Shown here one piece after another: positions 1 through 8,062 of a stretch of DNA of 41,765 bases. Positions within the stretch are counted from its first letter, which is position 1, and every line of letters starts with the position of its first letter. The stretch is from Minisyncoccota bacterium (lineage in GTDB: Bacteria > Patescibacteriota > Minisyncoccia > Phycocordibacterales > UBA12079): assembly GCA_023135835.1 (NCBI GenBank), contig JAGLSI010000003.1:1-41765 (forward strand). The letters are read 5' to 3'. A program made the translations under genes and the position numbers. Under the pieces are notes generated by a model, which had not been told where the DNA came from, ran no database searches, and saw only the letters and a program-made list of their open reading frames with translations.

Positions 1-2
1 GC

Positions 3-3000
3 AACGTCGGGATTGGGACGACTGCCCCTGATGGTAAGTTGGAGGTTTATGGAGCTGGGCAACTTGTTAGTGATTTAACAGATGCAGGAAGTAGAGATAA
101 TATGCTAATGATTAATTCATCAGGAACTTCTGGTGGAAGTGGTGGAGCTTTGGTTTTTGGTAATAGTCAGTCTAAGACAGCAGATAGTCTTGGTTGGGCT
201 GCTATAAAGGCTCATTTAACAAATGGTTCTGGTAATACTGTTGGTAATTTAACATTCTCTACAAGAAACTCCACTTCAGATACAGCATTAACACAAAGAA
301 TGACAATTTTATCTGGGGGTAATATTGGAATTGGTGTATCATCTCCATCTCAACAACTAGAAATAACAGGGGATTTTGAATTACCAAATACGACTCACGC
401 TGATGAATCAGGAATAATTTATAAAGGTACAAGCCCGTTTATTCATAATTTTAATTATGGAGATAATGGATCAGTTACAACTGTTGGTGGAAATACTTTT
501 GTGGGTGTGGATTCTGGTAATTTTACAATGGGATCAACGGCGGTTTCAGCTCTTTCTGCTAGTTATAATACAGGGGTAGGAGAAGATTCTTTAAAGTCTT
601 TAACATTAGGATATGGAAATACAGCGTCGGGTTATAATTCTCTTGCTAGTAATACTACGGGAAGTCTTAACTCTGCATTAGGATATTATGCTCTTTTTGA
701 TAATACTACTGGTAATTATAATACAGGGGTAGGAACTGAGTCTCTTGCTAACAATACTATAGGTGATTCTAATACTGCTATAGGAAATAATTCTCTTTGG
801 AATAATGTTGATGGTTCCAATAACTCTGCTTTAGGTCATAGTGCTCTTGTTGGTAATGAAGATGGTGATCTTAATATTGCCATAGGGTATGATGCAGGTC
901 ATTATTATGGAGATTATGCAATGTCAAATACTTCTGGAAATAAAAATATATATTTAGGAGTTCAGACTAAGTCTGCAGGATATGATAAAGAAAATGAGAT
1001 TGTAATTGGTTATACTGCTGAAGGTATTGGCTCTAATTCTGTCGTTTTGGGAAATGAATCTATTACGACAACAGCTTTGAGAGGTAATGTTGGAATTGGA
1101 ACAACTGATCCAGGGGCGAAAACAGAAATTTATCAAGCAATGTCTGATTATGGTTCTGCATTTACTTCACCCCACTTAAATTTGGGGGCAAGCAATACTG
1201 TAGATAATACTGGTTTTGTTGGAATTACTTATGATACGAGCGCTACTGCTAATTATGGTTGGTCATCTGGGGCTTTGAGGAGTTCAAGTGGGCAAGGAGA
1301 TTTTGTTTGGAAATTCCATAGTGCTAGTGCCGTAGGTAGTGAGTTAATGAGAATAACAAGTACAGGCAACGTCGGGATAGGGACTACTGATCCAGTGTCA
1401 GTGCTTCATATTAAAGATACTACATGGACTAATCTATCTATAGAAGCCACCTCTGATGATCCATCATTGCAATTAACATCAGATGGAAGTGGTACAAGTA
1501 ATGACTGGACAATGCGCATGGATGTGTCAGATTCAGATAAACTTCAATGGCGCTATGATGGTACGAAAAAGCTTACAATAACTAGCCCTGGTCAACTAAT
1601 AATGACAAACGACAACTGGCTTTCAGCTGATAATAATGCCGGAACCGACTATGTAAATATGTTCAAGGTAAATACTAGTGATGAAATAGATGTTGGAGCA
1701 ACCTTAAATGTCGGAGCGATGGAATTCTCTGAAGATAGTGGATTTGTAACTGCCATGGATATGCCAGTTTCATCTACACCAACAGCTGGAGATATAGAAG
1801 CTTATGCCTTTAAGGTTGATGGTGATAATATTTTAACTGTTTATGCTGAAGCTGATGGAGCAGGAGGTATTCAAAATGCAAGAGTTGGAATTGGGGATTC
1901 CTCTCCTTCATACCAATTAGAATTATCAACAGATTCCGCTGCAAAACCAGGAACTAGCTCATGGACAGTTTCCTCTGATGAAAGGCTAAAAGATGTTAAT
2001 GGTGATTTCACTAGAGGATTAGATGCTTTGTCTGGACTTTACCCTTCTTACTTTAATTATAAAACAGACAATGATTTAGGGATTCCTAGTGATAGAGAAT
2101 ATGTTGGATTGATTGCTCAGGATGTTCAGTCTGTGATTCCTGAAGCTGTAAGAGAAGGAAAAGAAGGATTTTTGTCTATTGAATCAGATGCTATTTTCTG
2201 GACAATGTTGAACGCTATTAAAGAAATTGGTTTGAAAGTTGGTTCTGATAACATTACTTATACACGAGATACTCTGCAGGTTTTGAACGGAACAGGAGAA
2301 CCGCAAATGAAATTGGCTTATGATGAGGAAAACTTAGCAGAGTTTAATGTATCGGCTGTAGGTGATTTATCTTTGAGTACAGCTGGAAAAGATATTCGGT
2401 TACCAGATGATAATTTATCGGTTTGTTCGGGAGGAGCTTGTTCTTCAGCAGCTTCTTTGATTGAGGGAACTGGTAATTTGGTTGTAGAAAATGTGGCTTA
2501 TATCGCTGGTTCTCTAGGTGTTGGGACAGCTCAACCTAGCCGAGGGTTAGATGTTTACGAGTCTCAATCAGACCCTCAATTTAGAATTTCTTATGACGAT
2601 GATTTGTATTCTGAATTTAATGTTTCTGCCACTGGAGATTTAATAATTTCTGCTGAAGGAGGAGACATCTCTGTTTTGAATGAGAATTTACGAGTTTGTT
2701 CAGATGAAGGTTGCCCTTCTATCGCAAGTCAAATTAAAGATTCTGGTAATTTAGTAGTAGAAAATTCATTGCTAGCTTTAGGAAATGTTGGAATAGGAGG
2801 AACGATTTCTCCAGATTATACATTAGATGTTCAAGGAACTCTACGAGCCTATGGAATTACTGATGCTTCAGATGCTCGTCTAAAAACCAACATCCAACCA
2901 TTAATTCACTTGGGGGTAGCACCCCCAAGTGAAGGGATTTCTGCTACCTTAGAGAATGTTAAAAAATTACGAGGAGTTACTTTTGAATGGAAGAATGAAG

Positions 3001-3314
3001 ATTTTGGAACAGGAATTCAGATTGGAATGATTGCTCAAGAACTAGAAGAAGTTTACCCAGATTTGGTTTCAACAGATGATAGCGGGTTTAAATCAATTCA
3101 ATATGGTAAATTTACAGCAGTTCTGTTAGAAGCAGTTAAAGATTTAATTAATTTTGGAGAAAAAATTGAATATAGAAGTGCAAGATTAGAAAATAGAACA
3201 GCAGAATTGGAAGAAAAAAATATTGAACTTGAAAAACAGGCAGAAAGTTTAGAGCAGAAAACTCAGACATTAGAAGCTCGGATAGAAGCTCTAGAAAATA
3301 TACTTCGTCAGTAA
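3..3314 (+). CDS. Giant surface protein with two S74 chaperone domains (5' end cut off)
   Basis: The reading frame is open from the window edge, so the true start lies outside; about 1103 residues are visible. The first 600 or so are Gly/Asn/Thr/Ser-rich beta repeats, with recurring NVGIGTTDP units and left-handed beta-roll units such as NTAIGNNSL, as in trimeric fibre heads. Two peptidase S74 (endosialidase intramolecular chaperone) domains follow. Each keeps the Ser-Lys dyad of the autocleavage motif: SDERLK (Ser658, Lys663) and SDARLK (Ser956, Lys961), each followed by an IAQ(D/E) segment. The last 50 residues are a coiled coil. S74 domains trimerise fibres and then cleave themselves off; I infer an exported adhesin or tail-fibre-like protein. 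A REP hairpin at 2905-2933 is translated in frame inside the second S74 domain. Confidence 0.85.
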   Translation, partial: NVGIGTTAPDGKLEVYGAGQLVSDLTDAGSRDNMLMINSSGTSGGSGGALVFGNSQSKTADSLGWAAIKAHLTNGSGNTVGNLTFSTRNSTSDTALTQRMTILSGGNIGIGVSSPSQQLEITGDFELPNTTHADESGIIYKGTSPFIHNFNYGDNGSVTTVGGNTFVGVDSGNFTMGSTAVSALSASYNTGVGEDSLKSLTLGYGNTASGYNSLASNTTGSLNSALGYYALFDNTTGNYNTGVGTESLANNTIGDSNTAIGNNSLWNNVDGSNNSALGHSALVGNEDGDLNIAIGYDAGHYYGDYAMSNTSGNKNIYLGVQTKSAGYDKENEIVIGYTAEGIGSNSVVLGNESITTTALRGNVGIGTTDPGAKTEIYQAMSDYGSAFTSPHLNLGASNTVDNTGFVGITYDTSATANYGWSSGALRSSSGQGDFVWKFHSASAVGSELMRITSTGNVGIGTTDPVSVLHIKDTTWTNLSIEATSDDPSLQLTSDGSGTSNDWTMRMDVSDSDKLQWRYDGTKKLTITSPGQLIMTNDNWLSADNNAGTDYVNMFKVNTSDEIDVGATLNVGAMEFSEDSGFVTAMDMPVSSTPTAGDIEAYAFKVDGDNILTVYAEADGAGGIQNARVGIGDSSPSYQLELSTDSAAKPGTSSWTVSSDERLKDVNGDFTRGLDALSGLYPSYFNYKTDNDLGIPSDREYVGLIAQDVQSVIPEAVREGKEGFLSIESDAIFWTMLNAIKEIGLKVGSDNITYTRDTLQVLNGTGEPQMKLAYDEENLAEFNVSAVGDLSLSTAGKDIRLPDDNLSVCSGGACSSAASLIEGTGNLVVENVAYIAGSLGVGTAQPSRGLDVYESQSDPQFRISYDDDLYSEFNVSATGDLIISAEGGDISVLNENLRVCSDEGCPSIASQIKDSGNLVVENSLLALGNVGIGGTISPDYTLDVQGTLRAYGITDASDARLKTNIQPLIHLGVAPPSEGISATLENVKKLRGVTFEWKNEDFGTGIQIGMIAQELEEVYPDLVSTDDSGFKSIQYGKFTAVLLEAVKDLINFGEKIEYRSARLENRTAELEEKNIELEKQAESLEQKTQTLEARIEALENILRQ
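2905..2933. repeat. REP-like hairpin, copy 1 (inside a coding region)
   Basis: A 13-bp perfect stem around an AGC loop with core CTTGGGGGTAGCACCCCCAAG. It lies within the second S74 domain and is read as HLGVAPPSE, lengthening the stretch between the cleavage motif and the following helix. Confidence 0.85.
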
Positions 3315-3327
3315 TTCTAATAATTAC

Positions 3328-3352
3328 TACTTGGGGGTAGCACCCCCAAGTA
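3328..3352. repeat. REP-like hairpin, copy 2 (left flank of the RAYT gene)
   Basis: An 11-bp perfect stem with an AGC loop, 13 bases after the S74 protein stop and 21 bases before the transposase start. Same orientation as copy 1 and opposite to copies 3 and 4, as judged by the loop (AGC versus GCT). No T-run follows, so it is not a typical terminator. Confidence 0.88.
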
Positions 3353-3373
3353 GGATCTCTAAGTAATAAAAAA

Positions 3374-4114
3374 ATGAGAAAAACAATAATATACAGAAAA
3401 AACGAATATTATCACATTTATAATCGGGGAGTTGATAAGAGAATTATTTTTACAGATAAATTTGATTTGCAGAGATTTTATCAAAGTATGGAAGAATTTA
3501 ATTCTGTTGAACCAATAGGGAGTATTTTTGAAAATCGTTTTAATTTAAAAAACAGAAAAGAATCGCTTGGGGGTGCTACCCCCAAGTATGGGAAATTGGT
3601 GGAAATTGTGGCTTATTGTTTAAATCCTAATCACTATCATTTAATACTAACTTCTTTAGTTGAAGGTGGAATAAGTGAATATATGAGAAGACTTAATTCT
3701 GGATATACTACTTATTTTAATCAAAGATATAAAAGAACAGGTTCATTATTTGGAGGAACTTTTAAATCTGTTTATATTAATTCAGATTCTTATTTAAGAT
3801 TTTTAAGTGTTTATGTAAATTTAAATTTTGAAGTGCATCAAAAGTTTCAAAATGTTAAAGATAAAAAATTATTTCATAAATCTAGCTGGGACGAATATAT
3901 AAAAGTTAAAATTATAAAAGGAAAAAGAGGTGAAGAGAATCAAGTCATTAATAATAAAAATGATATTTGTGATAAATCAATGATCTCGTCTCATTTTGAT
4001 TCAGTAGATCAGTATAAAAAATTTGCTTTAGAGTCGTTAAAGGACATAAAAGCAAAAAGATATAAAGATAGTGAGGTTATTAAGAAAACTTTTGAAACAA
4101 GTAAAGGGTTTTAA
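3374..4114 (+). CDS. REP-associated tyrosine transposase (RAYT), Y1/HUH family
   Basis: 246 residues matching the Y1_Tnp (IS200/IS605 TnpA-like) family. The N-terminal YYHIYNRG segment is typical of RAYTs. The HUH metal site is seen in NPNHYHLIL (His87, His89), and the likely nucleophile is Tyr147 in VYVNLNF. RAYTs nick and join single-stranded DNA at REP hairpins and are usually domesticated single-copy genes. Here REP hairpins lie on both sides in opposite orientation (3328-3352 and 4116-4142) and a third is embedded in frame at residues 64-72, so the gene and its likely substrates form one unit. The Lys-rich C-terminus after about residue 160 is not recognisable. No tnpB gene is present. 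No Shine-Dalgarno sequence precedes the ATG. Confidence 0.9.
   Translation: MRKTIIYRKNEYYHIYNRGVDKRIIFTDKFDLQRFYQSMEEFNSVEPIGSIFENRFNLKNRKESLGGATPKYGKLVEIVAYCLNPNHYHLILTSLVEGGISEYMRRLNSGYTTYFNQRYKRTGSLFGGTFKSVYINSDSYLRFLSVYVNLNFEVHQKFQNVKDKKLFHKSSWDEYIKVKIIKGKRGEENQVINNKNDICDKSMISSHFDSVDQYKKFALESLKDIKAKRYKDSEVIKKTFETSKGF
3566..3586. repeat. REP-like hairpin, copy 3 (inside the RAYT gene)
   Basis: A 9-bp perfect stem with a GCT loop, the reverse orientation of copies 1 and 2. It is translated as LGGATPK within the transposase, just before the HUH-containing strand, in what would be a surface loop. Confidence 0.85.
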
Positions 4115-4115
4115 A

Positions 4116-4142
4116 TTACTTGGGGGTGCTACCCCCAAGTAA
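4116..4142. repeat. REP-like hairpin, copy 4 (right flank of the RAYT gene)
   Basis: A 12-bp perfect stem with a GCT loop, starting one base after the transposase stop codon and ending 20 bases before the next start codon. With copy 2 it forms an inverted pair around the gene. Confidence 0.88.
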
Positions 4143-4162
4143 AAAATATTATATAAAAGAAG

Positions 4163-7100
4163 ATGAAAAAAATATTTAAAATAAATACATCAATATCGGT
4201 AATAATTGTAGGAATTTTATTTTTCTCTAGTATTGCTTGGGCGGCTATTTTTTATGGAATAGTAGCTGATTCTAGTGCTAGTTTGGTTGGGCATTGGCCT
4301 TTAGATGAAGGGAGTGAGAAAGGTTTAACAGGATTTTATGATCTTTCTGTAGCTTCTCATGATTCTGTTTTTAGCACAACTAGTCAAGATCAGGAGACTC
4401 ATGGACTTGCTTTTAATACTGATGGAACAAAAATGTTTATTGTGGGTATGACTAATGATAGAGTTTATGAATACCATTTAACCACAGGCTTTGACGTTTC
4501 TTCAGCTTCTTATGATTCGTATTATCAGATTCCTGGTGTATCCTTTCTTGTTAACCCTGTGGGACTTGCTTTTAATACTGATGGAACAAAAATGTTTATT
4601 GTTGATATTTATTATAATAATGTAAGTGAATATCACTTAACCACAGGTTTTGACGTTTCTACAACTTCTTTTGATTCAGATTTTGATGTTTCGGGAGAGG
4701 ATGGAAATCCTACGGGGGTTACGTTTAATATTAATGGAACAAAAATGTTTGTAACTGGCGTTGAGAATGATAATGTTTATGAATATCATTTAACTACTGG
4801 TTTTGATGTTTCTACAGCTTCTCATGATTCAAGTTTTGATATATCAGGGCAGGATGATTATCCTGAGGAACTTGTTTTTAGTGCTGATGGTTTTCAAATG
4901 TTTGTTGTAGGAAGTGGTGACTTTGAGGTTAACGTATATGATTTAGGGGCAGCTTTTGATGTTTCTTCTGCTTCGTATAGTTCTGTTTTTAGTGTATCTG
5001 GTGAAGACACAGACCCTAGAGGAATTGCTTTTAATTTAGATGGATCAAAGATGCTTCTTGTTGGTGAAACTGATGATGATGTTAATGAATATCATTTTAC
5101 TTTATCTATGGTTGTGGCTGACAAAACCGCCAACGAAAACCACGGTGAAATTTACGAAACCGCCTACACTACCGACCACATGGGACAGGCTAATAAAGCG
5201 ATGATTTTTGATGGGGTGGATGATAATATTATAATTAGCGATATTGATTTTTCTGATGAGATGACTGGGTCAGTGTGGGTAAAATTTGATGAAGTGTCTA
5301 GTCAGCAGATGGTAGTTTCACAATCTACTGTTTTGGAATATCAATTACAAATGAGAGGTAGTGCTGGGAGTGAATATTTTAGAATTAGGGTGGATACTAA
5401 TGGCGGGAATGGAATTGCAGATTCAACAACACGGGCTATTGCAGATCAATGGTATAATATTACTTGGACCTATGATGGTTCTGATTTGAAAATATATGTT
5501 GACGGAGTATTGGAAAGTACTAATAGTGATGCCTCGGGGAACATAGATGATATTAATGAGAACGTGGGGATCGGCGCTAGAAGTAATGGAGATTATCCAA
5601 CGGACGGTTCCATTTCCGATGTCCGTATCTACGATAAAGCTCTTAGTGCTAAAGAAGTGACAAGTATCTACGAACAATATCGTCCAAAAACACAATTTAG
5701 CACTCGGCAAAAAGGTTTGGTAGGACATTGGATGTTGGATTCAGAGAGTGAAAAAGTGGGAGATAATATTAATGATAATGGTGATTTTGAAACTGGTGAT
5801 TTAACTGGATGGTCGTATTGGTTTAATTCTGCTAATGGTGCCGCGGGGAGTGGGTCAATTGATTCTTCTGAATATTTTGGTGGGTCGTATAGTGGAAAAA
5901 TAAATATTACTAATGGTGGTGGTGCTATTGGTGATATTAATTTTTCTAATAAATATTTTACAACAGCAACGAGCACTGTATATCGCTTGTCTTTTGCAGT
6001 TAAGGCTGATTTTACTCCAACAGCTCCTTTTTCGGCGCGTATTATAAAAAATACTGGCCCATACACAAATTGTGGTTTAATAGAAGATATTACTCCAACT
6101 TCAGAATGGCAGACTTATGATTATACTTTTGATGCAACTTACGGTTTTACAGATGATGTTAGAGTTATTTTTTATTTAGGAAATATTGGTATAGGTAATA
6201 TTTATTTTGATAATGTTTCGTTTAAAGAAGTGAGCATTGCCGACAAAACCCCAAATGAAAATCATGGTGATGTTTATGGTGCTGTTTCTACCACCGACCA
6301 AATGGGGCAAGCTGACCGAGCGATGGTTTTTGATGGAACAAATGATTATGTAGAAATTACCGATTCAACAGATTTTGATATTGATAGTAATGGTTTTACA
6401 TATACGGCTTGGATAAATGGGACTGATTTTACTCCAGCTTATAATATGTTTATGGGGCATTATCTTCCTTATTTTAATGTTAGGAGTACTGGAAAATTAC
6501 ATCTTAGTGTTCATGACGGAACTCAAAGGTCTTGTTATGGCAACACTGTTTTAGATACGGATACTTGGTATTTTGTTTCAGCTACTTATGATAGTGATGG
6601 ATATATGAGAGTCTTCGTAAATGGAGAACAAGATGGAATAGCTGGTCCTTATTCTGATTTAGTTAATTCTTCTTCTCATCAGTATATTGGACAATGGTAT
6701 AATACTGGTACTTATAAGTTTACAGGTTCAATTTCTGATGTGCGTGTTTATAATTATGCTTTGGATTCAAGTGAGCTTGAAACCCTTTATCATTCTTATC
6801 GTCCAAAAATATCTTCTGGGTCTTTGCAAAAAGGTTTGGTTGGACATTGGCCTTTAGATGGGGAGAGTGAAAAGGTAGATGATGATTTGCTTGCTAATGG
6901 AGATTGTGAGATAGCTAAACCAACTTTAAATAGTGCTAGTTCAGGGGCTAGAGCTACGACAGCTCTTTCAAGTACAGAAGCTTTTTCTGGAGTTTCTTCA
7001 ACAAAACTAACTTTAACAGAAGATACTACAGCAGGATTTTATAATATAGGTGCTTATAATTTAAATAACCTAACCCCCGGAAAAACATATAGATATTCAG

Positions 7101-7921
7101 GGTATGTTTATATTCCTTCTAGTGGAGGTGTTTCTACATCGGCTTTTTTACAGTTTTACGATTATAATGGAGCTTATTCTGCTCAAACTCAGACTATAAC
7201 AACAGAAGATGAATGGGTACCCTTTTCTATAACAAGAACAATAAGAAGTGATGCAACTATGGCTTTTGTTAGAGTTAGTGGGAGTGGTCTTAATACTGAA
7301 TATTTATATTTTGATAATTTATCTTTGCGAGAAGTTGAGACTAGTGATAAAGGAGCTTACTCAAATCATGGTGAGGTTTATGGACCAACTTCAACAACAG
7401 GAATAAATGGAGAAACTGATGGAGCGATGAGTTTTGATGGGACTGATGATTATATTAATATGGGGAACGAGGCAAGTTTTCAGGTAACAGGAAGCCAGAC
7501 TATAAGTATGTGGCTTTATCCAGATAACTTTTCTGCAAGAAGGAACCCTCTTGCCAAGGCCTATGGGGGAGAAGGAACGATTACACAAGAAACAGACGGA
7601 GATTTAAGTTATTATTATGGAACAGCTGGTAGTAATACGACCCCTTATCAAGGATTTAGAACTACTTCACCCTTAACTTTAAATAACTGGAATCATATTG
7701 TTCTAACTAGAGATTTAGACAATATGGTTTTGAAATGGTATTTAAATGGTGCAGAAATTACTTCAACCACAGCTCTTTATTCTTATGCCACAGCGTCATC
7801 CCTTGATTTAAAAATTGGTGATGGATATACATCTAATTATGCTGGAAAAATTGCCAATGTTCGTATTTATAATCGAGCTTTAAGTGATGAAGAAATCGCA
7901 TTACTTTATTCTAGAAAATAG
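4163..7921 (+). CDS. Secreted propeller / triple LamG / carbohydrate-binding protein
   Basis: 1252 residues with a signal peptide (Lys-rich start, hydrophobic residues 12-24, likely cleavage after AWA). Residues about 55-310 carry five near-repeats of some 50 residues built on 'GTKMFIVG...VYEYHLTTGFDVSTAS', looking like propeller blades. Three concanavalin/LamG-type modules follow (about 315-505, 695-870 and 1050-1250), each opening with GHWPLD-like and ENHG(E/D)(I/V)Y segments and closing with SDVRVYN-ALS. Between them are two jelly-roll modules (about 535-690 and 895-1040) resembling CBM_4_9. LamG and CBM folds bind glycans, so cell-surface adhesion is likely. The linkers near 5110-5200 and 6235-6310 are richer in C and G than their surroundings, suggesting patchwork assembly. 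No anchor is seen. Confidence 0.8.
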   Translation: MKKIFKINTSISVIIVGILFFSSIAWAAIFYGIVADSSASLVGHWPLDEGSEKGLTGFYDLSVASHDSVFSTTSQDQETHGLAFNTDGTKMFIVGMTNDRVYEYHLTTGFDVSSASYDSYYQIPGVSFLVNPVGLAFNTDGTKMFIVDIYYNNVSEYHLTTGFDVSTTSFDSDFDVSGEDGNPTGVTFNINGTKMFVTGVENDNVYEYHLTTGFDVSTASHDSSFDISGQDDYPEELVFSADGFQMFVVGSGDFEVNVYDLGAAFDVSSASYSSVFSVSGEDTDPRGIAFNLDGSKMLLVGETDDDVNEYHFTLSMVVADKTANENHGEIYETAYTTDHMGQANKAMIFDGVDDNIIISDIDFSDEMTGSVWVKFDEVSSQQMVVSQSTVLEYQLQMRGSAGSEYFRIRVDTNGGNGIADSTTRAIADQWYNITWTYDGSDLKIYVDGVLESTNSDASGNIDDINENVGIGARSNGDYPTDGSISDVRIYDKALSAKEVTSIYEQYRPKTQFSTRQKGLVGHWMLDSESEKVGDNINDNGDFETGDLTGWSYWFNSANGAAGSGSIDSSEYFGGSYSGKINITNGGGAIGDINFSNKYFTTATSTVYRLSFAVKADFTPTAPFSARIIKNTGPYTNCGLIEDITPTSEWQTYDYTFDATYGFTDDVRVIFYLGNIGIGNIYFDNVSFKEVSIADKTPNENHGDVYGAVSTTDQMGQADRAMVFDGTNDYVEITDSTDFDIDSNGFTYTAWINGTDFTPAYNMFMGHYLPYFNVRSTGKLHLSVHDGTQRSCYGNTVLDTDTWYFVSATYDSDGYMRVFVNGEQDGIAGPYSDLVNSSSHQYIGQWYNTGTYKFTGSISDVRVYNYALDSSELETLYHSYRPKISSGSLQKGLVGHWPLDGESEKVDDDLLANGDCEIAKPTLNSASSGARATTALSSTEAFSGVSSTKLTLTEDTTAGFYNIGAYNLNNLTPGKTYRYSGYVYIPSSGGVSTSAFLQFYDYNGAYSAQTQTITTEDEWVPFSITRTIRSDATMAFVRVSGSGLNTEYLYFDNLSLREVETSDKGAYSNHGEVYGPTSTTGINGETDGAMSFDGTDDYINMGNEASFQVTGSQTISMWLYPDNFSARRNPLAKAYGGEGTITQETDGDLSYYYGTAGSNTTPYQGFRTTSPLTLNNWNHIVLTRDLDNMVLKWYLNGAEITSTTALYSYATASSLDLKIGDGYTSNYAGKIANVRIYNRALSDEEIALLYSRK

Positions 7922-7984
7922 AAATTAATTTAGTAATTATAAGGATTTGTTATCCACTTAGAAAATTTATTTATACAAGTATTT

Positions 7985-7993
7985 TGGTATAAT
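7985..7993 (+). promoter_or_regulatory. Extended -10 promoter candidate
   Basis: TGGTATAAT is a perfect extended -10 element about 70 bases before the start at 8063. A weak TTTATT lies 16 bases upstream in the -35 position. Confidence 0.5.
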
Positions 7994-8062
7994 ATATTAA
8001 ATGCTATTGTTAAAAATGCTTTATTTATTTTATAAAATAAATTTCAGATTTAAAGCTAAATT

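Noticed and set aside
2905-4142. CRISPR array made of the GGGGGT repeats
   Set aside because: The copies are palindromes at irregular distances, in alternating orientation and partly in coding DNA; no spacers of equal length and no cas genes.
3374-4142. Active IS200/IS605 insertion sequence
   Set aside because: The RAYT-type sequence and REP flanks fit a domesticated single gene better; no tnpB or subterminal IS605 ends are seen.
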